DNA of 64,000 nucleotides, taken from Odoribacter laneus YIT 12061. GTDB taxonomy: Bacteria > Bacteroidota > Bacteroidia > Bacteroidales > Marinifilaceae. How positions within the stretch are numbered: position 1 is the first letter of the stretch; each line of letters begins with the position of its first letter. This document shows, piece by piece, positions 53,109 to 62,226 of this stretch. The notes under the pieces are model-generated. The model was not told the origin of the DNA and did no database searches. It saw only the letters and a program-made list of their open reading frames with translations. The translations under genes were made by a program, and so were the position numbers. The stretch is taken from contig NZ_JH594596.1 of the NCBI RefSeq assembly GCF_000243215.1, forward strand, positions 2,156,827 to 2,220,826, in the 5' to 3' direction.

Positions 53109-54029
53109 ATGTCACCACAAAAAGTACAATTCGAGAACAAGAACGGCCAAGGTATTACCCTAACGGCTGTCATTAATTTCCCGGAGGAATTTGATAAAAA
53201 TAATAAATATCCGGCCATTGTAGTTACACATCCCGGAGGGGGGGTAAAGGAGCAAACAGCAGGACTGTATGCTCAAAAACTGGCTGAAGCAGGTTTTATC
53301 ACTATTGCTTATGACGCCTCTTATCAGGGCGAAAGCACAGGCGAACCCCGACAGTTGGAAAATCCTTATATACGGACGGAAGATATCAGTGCCGTTATTG
53401 ACTATCTGACAACGCTACCTTACGTAGACGAAGAAAGAATCGGCGCAATGGGCATCTGTGCCGGAGGCGGATATACAGCCAATGCCGCTATCAATGATCA
53501 TCGTATAAAAGCCGTGGGAACAGTGAGTGCTGTCAACATCGGTGCAATGTTCCGTAACGGATGGGACGGCAGTCAAAAAACAGAAGACGCATTCCCCATG
53601 CTGATGGGCGGAGCTGCAGCCCGTACCGCAGAAGCAAAGGGTGCGAAACCGGCAAGTTTTCCGCTGGCACCGGTTACAAAAGAAGCAGCTCCCGACAAGG
53701 AGATGGAAGAAGCATGGGAATATTACCGTACTCCACGTGCCCAATGTTCTACGGCACCGAGTGTTGCTCTCGTCAGATCTTTCACCCAATTGGTAACTTA
53801 CGATGCCTATAATATGGCAGAGGTATTCCTGACACAGCCTTTACAGATTGTGACCGGAAGTCTGGCAGGCAGTAAATGGTACAGTGAAGATTTGTACAAT
53901 CGGGCCGCAAGCAAGGAGAAAAACCTTTATATCGTAGAAGGAGCAAACCATATGCAAATGTATGATGTTCCGCAATATGTGGAGGAAGCCGTGTCTGTGC
54001 TGATTCCTTTTTTCAGAAAAAATGTATAA
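53109..54029 (+). CDS. Alpha/beta hydrolase (dienelactone hydrolase-like, Cys nucleophile candidate)
   Basis: This 306-residue protein has an N-terminal strand region (VVTHPGGGVKEQTAG, oxyanion-hole loop), the nucleophile elbow GICAGGG with Cys117 where Ser is usual, and ANHMQMYD with a probable catalytic His near residue 285. The Cys nucleophile resembles dienelactone hydrolase-type enzymes. The acyl substrate is unknown. It is followed 300 bases later by an AraC regulator, which may control it. Confidence 0.85.
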   Translation: MSPQKVQFENKNGQGITLTAVINFPEEFDKNNKYPAIVVTHPGGGVKEQTAGLYAQKLAEAGFITIAYDASYQGESTGEPRQLENPYIRTEDISAVIDYLTTLPYVDEERIGAMGICAGGGYTANAAINDHRIKAVGTVSAVNIGAMFRNGWDGSQKTEDAFPMLMGGAAARTAEAKGAKPASFPLAPVTKEAAPDKEMEEAWEYYRTPRAQCSTAPSVALVRSFTQLVTYDAYNMAEVFLTQPLQIVTGSLAGSKWYSEDLYNRAASKEKNLYIVEGANHMQMYDVPQYVEEAVSVLIPFFRKNV

Positions 54030-54322
54030 ACGCAGAACGTTGCTGTCATTCTGAGCAAAACAAACCTTATTTGAGAAAGCCCATTATCTGCTTGAAAAGG
54101 CTCTCATAGAATTCTCTCTCCCAAAGGAGGAGAAACCGACAGGAGAAAATATATGGCCCAGATACTGTGCAAAGAAAACAACTAAATATAAGTAAATAGC
54201 AATAATGAAGGGAGACGAAAACAGAGGTTATATCTCTTCATTTATTGCTATTCAGATTTTTTTATAAAATAGTTACCTCTCAACCGCATTCCTATAGATT
54301 TGATACAGTATTCGATTTGCAC

Positions 54323-54330
54323 TATTTTTG
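54323..54330 (+). promoter_or_regulatory. -7 box for the AraC gene
   Basis: TATTTTTG lies 17 bases before the ATG at 54348 and overlaps the longer frame that begins at 54300, supporting the shorter start. Confidence 0.5.
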
Positions 54331-54347
54331 TAAGAAAAAGAAACGAT

Positions 54348-55178
54348 ATGGAATTTACGATCAACGAACCGAAGGTATTCAATTATTCCGATATATTTTT
54401 CAGTTGTTATACAGACAATGAACGGGGCTGCTGGAGCATGGTAAAAGACCATGCTTTGGTTTATATCTGTTCGGGCGAGATGTTGCTGCAGGAAGGGATG
54501 ACTACTACTAAAATCCGGAAAGGGGAATGTGTGTTCCTGCGGAAAGACAACCGTATTAGCCTGACGAAACAACCCAAAGGGAAAGAGAAGTTCATCGGCA
54601 TATCCATGATTTTCAAAAGAGATTTTTTACGGCAGTTCTATCAGGCTATGGACAAAAAGAAATTGCCTTTACAAATACAAAAGCCTACCCAAAGTGTGAT
54701 AAGGCTTCCGCAGACACCTGCCATAGCCAGTCTGTTTCAATCGATGCGTCCTTATTTCGACAGTTCTACCCCACCTACGGAGCGCGTTATCAATACGAAA
54801 TTACAGGAAGGCGTATATGCTTTGTTAGAGATAAATGAACAGTTTTACCCAAATTTATTCGACTTTAACGCCCCTTGGAAGATCGACTTACTAGAGTTTA
54901 TGGAAAAGAACTACGCCTACGATCTGACAATTGAAGACATTGCCCATTATACAGGCCGGAGTCTTGCCGCTTTCAAACGCGATTTCAGAAAGATAAGTGA
55001 TCTTCCCCCGCAAAAGTGGCTGATAGAAAAAAGACTAAAGGTCGCACAGGAGAAATTGCTGCATGAGAAAAAGAAAGTATCAGAAGTCTACCTGGAAGTC
55101 GGTCTCAAGAACCTTTCTCACTTCTCTACCGCTTATAAAAAGAAGTTCGGATATTCCCCCTCCAATGTGAAGGCTTGA
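54348..55178 (+). CDS. AraC family transcriptional regulator
   Basis: The protein has 276 residues from the ATG at 54348 (MEFTINEPKV). Its N-terminal half looks like a cupin-type ligand-binding domain (WSMVKDHALVYICSGEMLLQEGMTTTKIRKGECVFLRKDNR). The C-terminal half has two helix-turn-helix motifs, DLTIEDIAHYTGRSLAAFKRDF and KVSEVYLEVGLKNLSHFSTAYKKKFGYSPS. It probably controls the adjacent hydrolase gene, since both genes face the same way and no other target is close. Confidence 0.9.
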   Translation: MEFTINEPKVFNYSDIFFSCYTDNERGCWSMVKDHALVYICSGEMLLQEGMTTTKIRKGECVFLRKDNRISLTKQPKGKEKFIGISMIFKRDFLRQFYQAMDKKKLPLQIQKPTQSVIRLPQTPAIASLFQSMRPYFDSSTPPTERVINTKLQEGVYALLEINEQFYPNLFDFNAPWKIDLLEFMEKNYAYDLTIEDIAHYTGRSLAAFKRDFRKISDLPPQKWLIEKRLKVAQEKLLHEKKKVSEVYLEVGLKNLSHFSTAYKKKFGYSPSNVKA

Positions 55179-55304
55179 TTCTTTCAAAATAATAGTATTT
55201 AACTTATAGGATAGGAGCGGAAAAAAGATACCTCTATTCTATTTTGTATCTTTTTCAAATAAAAAAGACTTTAATTATACTCTTCTCAACCTCTTATTCA
55301 TAAG

Positions 55305-55532
55305 TTACACCCAACTAAATACGAGATATTTATGTAATTTACAAAATTGAAACGTTCTGCAGTCATTTGCAGACAATTCGCTACCGTTTTTGTCCGCCCA
55401 GAAAAGGGTAACGGATTCGGGAATACTGTCTATTAAATTTTCTACTCCTTGTTTCACAAGACCTTGTAAACCTTCTTCCCCATTTGTGATTTCAGAAATT
55501 ATTTCCGAAATTTGTTCCTGTGTAAATTCCAT
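55305..55532 (-). pseudogene. IS256-type transposase N-terminal fragment
   Basis: The first about 30 residues (MEFTQEQISEIISEITNGEEGLQGLVKQGVENL) match the start pattern of Bacteroidetes IS256/Mutator transposases. The remaining residues (SIPESVTLFWADKNGSELSAND) do not continue the transposase. The frame is only 75 codons, against about 400 for a full transposase, so it is a truncated or internally deleted remnant. No catalytic DDE residues are present. Confidence 0.5.
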
Positions 55533-55589
55533 AATAATTCATTTTTGAAAGTTGCATTACAAAAATAATTAAACTTGGGATTTACACAC

Positions 55590-55644
55590 TTTTTGAAACA
55601 CTATCCTTTTTGAAACACTATCCACTATCTATCAAACACTATCT
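55590..55644. repeat. Short tandem repeats beside the transposase fragment
   Basis: A 17-bp unit TTTTTGAAACACTATCC is present twice in tandem (55590-55606 and 55607-55623). A related CAAACACTATCT follows at 55633-55644. The third palindrome follows immediately. Confidence 0.65.
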
Positions 55645-55650
55645 CAAAAA

Positions 55651-55681
55651 TTACACATTAGGGCACGTCCCTACTGTGTAA
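55651..55681. repeat. Dispersed palindrome, copy 3
   Basis: TTACACATTAGGG (55651-55663) pairs with CCCTACTGTGTAA (55669-55681) around CACGT, with one mismatched pair. It is the third copy of the element at 26553-26583 and 26996-27030, lying between the transposase fragment and the tRNA-Ser terminator. Confidence 0.8.
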
Positions 55682-55716
55682 AAAAAAAGTTACAAAGTAA
55701 ACTGGACTTTGTAACT
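55680..55716 (-). terminator. Terminator of tRNA-Ser
   Basis: AGTTACAAAGT and ACTTTGTAACT form a perfect 11-bp stem with a 7-base loop. On the minus strand, downstream of the tRNA, the hairpin is followed by a run of eight T. Confidence 0.85.
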
Positions 55717-55729
55717 CATTGATAATCTG

Positions 55730-55818
<89 letters not shown>

Positions 55819-56076
55819 GGGATGCTGAATAATATTGCATTCTTGCGGTCACAAAAGTAGTGCTTTAAATTAAACTAACAAACTTTTATGTCATTTTTTA
55901 TACCGGTTTTCTTGTAAAAAAGTTATTCAGAGATGATCTTAAATAACTTAGATATTTCAGCTGACACGGATGTAAAATTTAACTTTTCTTCTCTCATCGA
56001 TTCAAAACCAGTAAAGGGAATAAGTTTCAATACTTTAGCATATCCCCAGCAAATAGAAATCCCTCCAACTAATAAA

Positions 56077-56112
56077 AAACCGGCGCGAAAGTTTTCTGCG
56101 CCGATTCCGGTA
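56077..56112 (-). terminator. Terminator of the receptor-phosphatase operon
   Basis: CGGCGC and GCGCCG form a strong stem with a 12-base loop, extended by weaker CCGG pairs. On the minus strand it is followed by GTTTTTTATT. It lies 17-52 bases after the phosphatase stop. Confidence 0.8.
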
Positions 56113-56128
56113 TCATAAGGATCGTATA

Positions 56129-57100
56129 TTATTTCTCACAGTCCACCGTATGCAAGATATTGCAATTTTTGTCCAGCATGTAAAGTTTCAGTTCTTTGTC
56201 CGAAACGGAAACAATCGAAAAGCCGGTTTCTGAACTACAGAAGACCGTCCCCTCTACAGGCAATACCTTGCGGCTAAGTGATCCCGACGTATTGACCACG
56301 TAATCTATCCGACTATCGGCTGGTTTGAGGTGCTGGAAATTGTGAATATGGCCGCAGACATAGAGGTCGACGCCGTATTTACGCAACAGAGGATCGACCC
56401 GTTGCTGCATGTTCTCGCGTTCGATTTCGTCTTTCGGCGTCTGGGCATAAATGGGATGGTGACCGATAACGACCTTCCAGGTTTCGTCGGATGCGTTGAG
56501 TATAGAATCGAGCCATTGGAGCTGACGATCGATATCTTGAGTAGCCACATCGGGGTACGATTCTTCAGCTTCTTTGTGGTATTTGTCGATCAGAGGCGTC
56601 GTATCGATAAAAATCAGCTTAAGAGTAGCGTTTCCATCCAATTTGAAAGATTTGGCATAATAGCGTCCCGGCATACTCCAGCGGCGGCTGACCTTGCTAT
56701 AGTCAAGCACCGCCTGTGTATTGCCGCGGTACTCGTGATTACCCAAAATCGGAAACCAGTCGATCATCAGTTCAGGATGGGCATAAATCAACTCGTAATT
56801 GGTCATCCAAAGCGGATCGTTTACACTGGCCACCCCCTCGAAATGGTGAATATCTCCGGCCGCAGCTATAAATTCGATACCCGTATTTTCTGCCAATTCG
56901 CCCATCCGTTCGGCTATAATTTTTTGGTCGTAATAACCGTTACGCCCCAGATCATTGGCGACGATGAAGTTGAAATGATCGTCCAACAGCGAGTCCAGTC
57001 GTTCGTACGAAACGGTGTTCTTTATTTGTGCCTGCAGACATAAGTTCGACGCAAACACACAGAGTAACAGCAAGAATGCAGTAATCTTTATATTTTTCAT
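56129..57100 (-). CDS. Exported calcineurin-like metallophosphoesterase
   Basis: This 323-residue protein has a signal peptide (about 25 residues) and the metallophosphoesterase motifs in order: ANDLGRNG (near 50), AAGDIHHFEG, ILGNHEYRGN, VIGHHPIY and CGHIHNFQH. The two-metal site should thus be complete. It removes phosphate groups in the periplasm or at the surface. It starts 36 bases after the TonB receptor gene on the same strand, so the two probably act together on a phosphorylated substrate. Confidence 0.92.
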   Translation of the reverse strand: MKNIKITAFLLLLCVFASNLCLQAQIKNTVSYERLDSLLDDHFNFIVANDLGRNGYYDQKIIAERMGELAENTGIEFIAAAGDIHHFEGVASVNDPLWMTNYELIYAHPELMIDWFPILGNHEYRGNTQAVLDYSKVSRRWSMPGRYYAKSFKLDGNATLKLIFIDTTPLIDKYHKEAEESYPDVATQDIDRQLQWLDSILNASDETWKVVIGHHPIYAQTPKDEIERENMQQRVDPLLRKYGVDLYVCGHIHNFQHLKPADSRIDYVVNTSGSLSRKVLPVEGTVFCSSETGFSIVSVSDKELKLYMLDKNCNILHTVDCEK

Positions 57101-57136
57101 GATATTACTATGTATTATTGTTGGTAATGTTTACAA

Positions 57137-59953
57137 TCAGAAATCCCATTTGACTCCTAAGTTAAAGGTTCCCTGGTAATACTCCAACTGGGCCATGCGG
57201 CTGCGGATACCTTGATAATAGCGCAACGGTTGATTGGTAAGGTTGTTCGCTTCAGCGAAGATGCGAATTCCTTTGCCGATAAGGTAGGACGCATTGGCAT
57301 CAAGGAAAAGCTGATGGTCGTAATAATGGTCTTCGAAAGGGTCTCCGCCTACTTCATCGATATACCCTCCGGTATAGTTGAGTGATACACGGGCTGAAAA
57401 ACGCCTGTTCTCCCATGCCAGCGAGGCATTGAACATATGGGGAGCTGTGCCGGGCAGTTTCACATCGGTACGTTCTTCACCATCCTCATTATATACGCCT
57501 TTAGTCTTGGAGTAAGTATAGGTATAATTGAGCATAGCGTTAAAATTGCTCAGGAATTTCGAGTTAAAGAAATCGAATTTACGCTGAAGGGCCACTTCGA
57601 AACCGAACAGGTCCACGTTGTCGCCATTCAGAGGGCGTACCATCCGCCACTGCTCGTCCATGGGAATGGGATTGGGCAGATCGGGAAAGTCAGCCGCAAA
57701 CTTATCGGTCGTATAACTAGCATCCAGGTAGTTGTAAATAAAATTGTTCAGATTCTTATAGAAAAGCCCGGCCGAGAGGATACCAACTGATTTGAAATAA
57801 TACTCTCCGATCAGGTCTACATTATAAGAGTAAGTCGCTTTCAAACCGGGATTCCCGGCTTGTATCTCGCGGTCTTCCGCTTTCACATCGGCGAAAGGCA
57901 CCAAGGTGTAGTAGTTCGGACGGGCAAGAGCTGTGGAGAAGGCACCACGCACCACCATACGCTCGCCGGCGTTCCACATCAACGTGACACTAGGCAATAC
58001 GTTGGTATAGTCATTTTCCATCTTGTTCATGCCCGTATTGTCGTATTCCTCGTTAAGCGAATAGGCTCCTTTGTAGTCCACACGGGTATGTTCCACCCGG
58101 GCCCCGGCAATAAACATCAGGTTCTGAGTAATATTCTGATCCCAACGCAGATAACCGGCGTAAATCTGTTCATTGGCTTTGTAGTTGCTCACCAGATATT
58201 CCGACGGGTCAGCCTCTGCTTCATACTCTGATCCGTTATAGAGGTCTACGTTTCCGAGCCATTTATTCGATACGAAAGTTCCCGGAACGTAGTGTTTGCC
58301 CTGTACCAAATGTTTATCATAAATAACGGTATTCATGCCGCTGAGAGGGGGAAGCCCGGCCAAAGGAGTATATTCATAAAAGTTGTTATTGCGATCTTTA
58401 CTCTTGATGCGAGCGCGGAGACCAAAATGCAGACGTCCTTTCTGATCGGCGATGGCGGTAAGCGGAATGCGGGCGTTGACCTTAACCGCATATTCATCCT
58501 CATCGGTATAGTCGTGTTGTTCGGTCAATTTGTCGAATACGAACTGGGCGGGATCCTGGCCCGATGCCAAGATGTAGGGTTTGTAAGGATCCGAAAGATT
58601 CTGCGTCATGGAAAGTCCTTCCTGAACGTACTCGATATAGCGTTCGTGAGGACGATCTTCGCTAGCTTTGGCATAACTGAAGTTCCAGTCCAAGTCGAAT
58701 TTAGGGGAAATGAGATGCGTACCCGTCAGGGCATAACTCTGGACGCGCTGATCTTCGAGACGGCGTTTTTTGTTGCGGCGGTCGTCGATTCCTCCTTTCG
58801 TTTCGCGTGAAATACCTCCGGTATACCCCGTAATGCTCCCGTTCGATCCGTATACAGGCTCGATATCCTGATAAGTGGTGCGATAACGGTTTTCACGGTC
58901 GTCGCGCCAGTTGTACATAGCGTCAAAGGCGATCGTATTGTTGTCGTTGATTTTCCAGTCGGTATTGAGGGCAATACTGCGGCGGATACGCTGTACGTCG
59001 TATTTACGGATATCCATCTCTTCGAGGTAAACGTTGCCGTTATCGTCTTCGGTCCATACCCCTTCGATATTATCCGAACCGTAGTCCTTATTCATATAGG
59101 AAGCAGAAAGAACGACCCCCACTTTACCATTGGCGAAACGGTTGGAGTAGACGAGCGATCCGGCTCCGGTAGCTCCGTCGCGAATAGGGTTGTAACCGCC
59201 GTAGGCAGTGATCGAAATACGCTGGGCTCCTGAAGCCGCACGGGTTACCAGATCGACCGAACCTCCGATGGCATCACCGTCCATGTCGGGAGTAAGGGTT
59301 TTGTTTACCTGAATCGTCTGTATCATATCCGAGGGGATCAGGTCCATCTGCACCTTGCGGTTGTCTCCTTCGGCCGAGGGGATACGACTTCCGTTGAGCG
59401 TTACCGAATTGAGCTCGGAAGCCAGACCGCGGATAATAATATTACGGGCTTCGCCCTGGTCGTTCTGCATCGTGATGCCCGGTACGCGTTTCAGAGCATC
59501 ACCTATATTAGCATCGGGGAAACGGCCTACTTGGTCCGAAGAGATCACATTGGTAATGTTCTTGTTGGTTTTCTGCTGGTTGAATGCTTTAGCCTGACCA
59601 CGGATCATATCGCCCATCACAACGACTTCATCGAGAACCTGAACGTCTTCTACCATTTCGAAAACGAGCTTCGTATTTTCTCCGACCTTTACCGTTACAT
59701 CCTGCAATGCGGGGCAATATCCCAAATATGATACCGTAATTTTATAATTTCCAGCGGGCACATTGAGAAATTCGAAATAACCATTTTTGTCCGACACTGT
59801 ATAACGATTCAGTTTGTCAAGTGCCAAGAATGCTCCCGGCAATGTACGTCTCGAACTTTCTTCAGCAACCGTACCCGAAATTACCCCCCCATCCTGAGCC
59901 ATCATGCTCTGGACAAGAGCCGTGAAAAACAATAAGAATAAAAACTTTCTCAT
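57137..59953 (-). CDS. TonB-dependent receptor, carboxypeptidase-regulatory N-terminus
   Basis: This 938-residue outer-membrane protein has a signal peptide (about 19 residues), a carboxypeptidase-regulatory-like domain (about 22-110), a TonB-box-like DEVVVMGD, a plug (about 120-245; SSDQVGRFPDANIGDALKRVPGITM, IIIRGLASELNSVTLNG) and a 22-strand barrel ending in Phe. The plug pattern matches the TonB-Xanth-Caulo receptor group, not SusC. No SusD partner is present. The coding region is richer in G+C than its neighbours. The downstream phosphatase suggests uptake of a phosphorylated organic molecule, possibly phytate-like. Confidence 0.92.
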   Translation of the reverse strand: MRKFLFLLFFTALVQSMMAQDGGVISGTVAEESSRRTLPGAFLALDKLNRYTVSDKNGYFEFLNVPAGNYKITVSYLGYCPALQDVTVKVGENTKLVFEMVEDVQVLDEVVVMGDMIRGQAKAFNQQKTNKNITNVISSDQVGRFPDANIGDALKRVPGITMQNDQGEARNIIIRGLASELNSVTLNGSRIPSAEGDNRKVQMDLIPSDMIQTIQVNKTLTPDMDGDAIGGSVDLVTRAASGAQRISITAYGGYNPIRDGATGAGSLVYSNRFANGKVGVVLSASYMNKDYGSDNIEGVWTEDDNGNVYLEEMDIRKYDVQRIRRSIALNTDWKINDNNTIAFDAMYNWRDDRENRYRTTYQDIEPVYGSNGSITGYTGGISRETKGGIDDRRNKKRRLEDQRVQSYALTGTHLISPKFDLDWNFSYAKASEDRPHERYIEYVQEGLSMTQNLSDPYKPYILASGQDPAQFVFDKLTEQHDYTDEDEYAVKVNARIPLTAIADQKGRLHFGLRARIKSKDRNNNFYEYTPLAGLPPLSGMNTVIYDKHLVQGKHYVPGTFVSNKWLGNVDLYNGSEYEAEADPSEYLVSNYKANEQIYAGYLRWDQNITQNLMFIAGARVEHTRVDYKGAYSLNEEYDNTGMNKMENDYTNVLPSVTLMWNAGERMVVRGAFSTALARPNYYTLVPFADVKAEDREIQAGNPGLKATYSYNVDLIGEYYFKSVGILSAGLFYKNLNNFIYNYLDASYTTDKFAADFPDLPNPIPMDEQWRMVRPLNGDNVDLFGFEVALQRKFDFFNSKFLSNFNAMLNYTYTYSKTKGVYNEDGEERTDVKLPGTAPHMFNASLAWENRRFSARVSLNYTGGYIDEVGGDPFEDHYYDHQLFLDANASYLIGKGIRIFAEANNLTNQPLRYYQGIRSRMAQLEYYQGTFNLGVKWDF

Positions 59954-59989
59954 AAATGTTAATGTTAGTTAAATCATTAAATTTGTTGA

Positions 59990-59997
59990 CAAAAATA
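59990..59997 (-). promoter_or_regulatory. -7 box for the TonB receptor operon
   Basis: On the minus strand TATTTTTG fits TAnnTTTG, 36 bases before the ATG at 59953. Confidence 0.5.
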
Positions 59998-60042
59998 TTT
60001 TTCTATTGTTTCGCTCTGGTAACGGCATTATTAAAAAGCTGT

Positions 60043-60195
60043 TAAGATTTTACATATACCTCACATGACTTATTCAAAGAAGAAATAATACAAACTTTTA
60101 GTTTAAAGGAAGAAGGGATCACAAGACAAGTAACAGATGGAAAATGGCAGAAAATTTTGGATGATTTTTATGTATATTATACAGGTAGGCTATAA
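60043..60195 (+). pseudogene. Short protein-like frame without a start, possible gene remnant
   Basis: After a TAA near 60040 the plus strand is open for about 50 codons and reads protein-like: FKEEIIQTFSLKEEGITR, then QVTDGKWQKILDDFYVYYTGRL before TAA at 60193-60195. No ATG is available. It could be the C-terminal remnant of a lost gene or chance. Nothing identifies it. Confidence 0.3.
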
Positions 60196-60202
60196 ATAGA
60201 CA

Positions 60203-60240
60203 AAACCGGCCGAAAGTTTTACTTTTCGGCCGGTTTTTTA
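60203..60240. terminator. Bidirectional terminator before the surface lipoprotein genes
   Basis: AAAACCGGCCGAAA and TTTCGGCCGGTTTT form a long stem. On the minus strand it ends the lipoprotein transcript 17 bases after its stop. Confidence 0.8.
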
Positions 60241-60256
60241 CAGCAAGGAAGAAGGA

Positions 60257-62200
60257 TTAATTCCACCCGCTTTCAACGATGGCATCATAATCGGAAAGTC
60301 CCGTACAACCGGAAAAACAATTTTGATAAGTACTGACTTCCGAGAAATGACTCAAATAGGAATTCCGTTCGTAAAGATGTACTTTCTTACCGTCGATCAG
60401 GGTATAAGGAGATTCTCCTTTCAAAGATGAACCATAACGGAATGCGAACCGGAAATCCGTTACCTTACGGCAATCGTCAAAGATGTCGACCGGCACGGAT
60501 TCTAGTTTTCCGCAACCAATAAATATTTGATTGAAAGAGGTGTTTTCAGTACAACCTTTAAAAACATCCTTTCCGACAGATTCCAAATTGGAACAATAAC
60601 CAAACAAACGGGTAAATGCAGTCACCTTAGAATGCCCGGCAAATAATTCATCAGGTACAGATAGAAGTTCCGCGCAACTGTAGAATGTGCCGTAGAACTT
60701 TTCTGCAGATTCACAGTTTGCAAACAAACCGGCGGGTATTGCCTTAACGGCTTCACAATCTTGAAAGCAACTAGTAAAATCCGTAGCAATCTTTGCATGT
60801 GTAAATAAACCAGCAGGTATAGATTCTAGTGCCGCACATCCACTGAATGCATTATAAAAAGTCGTGACACCAGAGAAAGCACCTTCTGTATCTTCCGGAA
60901 TACTCTTCAGGTTTTGCAGATTATAAAATGCTTTTTCCATTGAATTAAGAGCGGTATTTCCCCAATTCAATACAGCCGTTATATAATTCTTAGCTTCTCT
61001 GTACGGATAAGTAAACTTGGAATCCTGGCTGAATATTCTCTCGACTCCTCCTTTCACGGCTACCTGATATACGCCGGCCGCAGCATAGACGTGGGATGGA
61101 ATTTTTTCGGTCGGATGATCGATTTCGCTGCCGTCTCCCCAGTCGATCGAACAGTTCGTCAAACCAACCAAGGGCAACAGGGCTGTAACCCCTCCGTCCT
61201 GCGGTTCGGGAATAGTAAGCTCGAATACCAAAGCTCCGGCATTTTCCCAACCTTCCTGTTGAACGGTAATAGTGCGTTCGTCATAATTATAATTTTTATC
61301 TCCTGCATACACCAATATTTTGGCAGAAGGAGTATTCGCAGAATGATTTACCGGAGCAGTAACAATAAGATTATTCCCCTGGCGTTCCACTTTTAACCAT
61401 TTGTCATTGCATGAGAAATTCCAATCTCCAACATTTTCTGCAGTCACCGCTATTGTCTCTTCCCCTCCTTCAGAGGTGAAGTTTAGGGTTGATTTGTTTA
61501 CATTTACCTTTATCCGGGGTGCAGCTTCCTGAGTAACAGGAATCTCTGCTTCGATGGTATTTTCACCCTCTCCGGAAGTGACAACGAGCGTACCGTTTAA
61601 TGCCAAGGGAGTACGGTTTTCCCGGGCCATTACCATCACTTTATCGTCTATTTTGGATATAAACATAAAATTATCGGTATTATTGTCCGCCAATTTACGT
61701 ACAGTCCAATGTTCCCGATTGGTCGTAACAGTCAACTCCGCTTCACCACCTTTAGCAGGAAACATCACACTGCCCGGTTCTATCGTTATTTCAGGATCCG
61801 GCGTCGGGTCCTGAGAAAGAGATAATACACAACTGGCAAAATTGCTCTCAGTGCCTGTATTTAAAGTAATAGTAGCTTTATAAGGAAGGGACGTTTTATT
61901 TTCCGGAACCGCTATCGTCAGTTTATCTCCTTCCCGGGTAACGGAAAAATGCTCCGCAGGTTGTTCTACAGTATACTGCCAATCTTCCTGATTTGTCTTT
62001 ACCTGAATGGTAACAGAATCCTTTTCATAAGAAAATCTCACGCTACCGGTAGTACCGTCTGGAGCAATAGTAACTGCTGCTCCCTCTCCCGGAGTCAGTT
62101 CAAACGAAGCCGGCACAAAAGCAGGTTCCTTGTCATCGGAACATGCTGCCAAAGCCAATACCGCAAACAGGGCGGTTATATATCTTATATATTTTTTCAT
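60257..62200 (-). CDS. Surface lipoprotein with BACON-like domains and BspA-like repeats
   Basis: This 647-residue lipoprotein has a signal ending ALAACSDD (Cys20). Three BACON/Ig-like domains follow (about 35-130, 135-225, 230-315), then a PKD-like segment with NCSIDWGDGSE (near 350), then about 8 repeats of the BspA/DUF285 leucine-rich type (about 430-610), each of the form F..C..L.SIP.GLF..C. The charged sequence after CSDD suggests surface export. It could bind glycans or host proteins. It is followed, on the same strand upstream, by a paralogue 26 bases away, so both are probably one operon. Confidence 0.85.
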   Translation of the reverse strand: MKKYIRYITALFAVLALAACSDDKEPAFVPASFELTPGEGAAVTIAPDGTTGSVRFSYEKDSVTIQVKTNQEDWQYTVEQPAEHFSVTREGDKLTIAVPENKTSLPYKATITLNTGTESNFASCVLSLSQDPTPDPEITIEPGSVMFPAKGGEAELTVTTNREHWTVRKLADNNTDNFMFISKIDDKVMVMARENRTPLALNGTLVVTSGEGENTIEAEIPVTQEAAPRIKVNVNKSTLNFTSEGGEETIAVTAENVGDWNFSCNDKWLKVERQGNNLIVTAPVNHSANTPSAKILVYAGDKNYNYDERTITVQQEGWENAGALVFELTIPEPQDGGVTALLPLVGLTNCSIDWGDGSEIDHPTEKIPSHVYAAAGVYQVAVKGGVERIFSQDSKFTYPYREAKNYITAVLNWGNTALNSMEKAFYNLQNLKSIPEDTEGAFSGVTTFYNAFSGCAALESIPAGLFTHAKIATDFTSCFQDCEAVKAIPAGLFANCESAEKFYGTFYSCAELLSVPDELFAGHSKVTAFTRLFGYCSNLESVGKDVFKGCTENTSFNQIFIGCGKLESVPVDIFDDCRKVTDFRFAFRYGSSLKGESPYTLIDGKKVHLYERNSYLSHFSEVSTYQNCFSGCTGLSDYDAIVESGWN

Positions 62201-62226
62201 TTGTCTTAATTTTATGTGTTACGGTT

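Noticed and set aside
55933..56118. Rightward 61-codon frame ending in the phosphatase terminator
   Set aside because: It has no recognisable domain, overlaps the terminator hairpin, and looks like chance readthrough of intergenic DNA.
57437..58810. Rightward frames opposite the TonB receptor
   Set aside because: Long antisense frames arise from the G+C-rich coding strand; none has a domain pattern.
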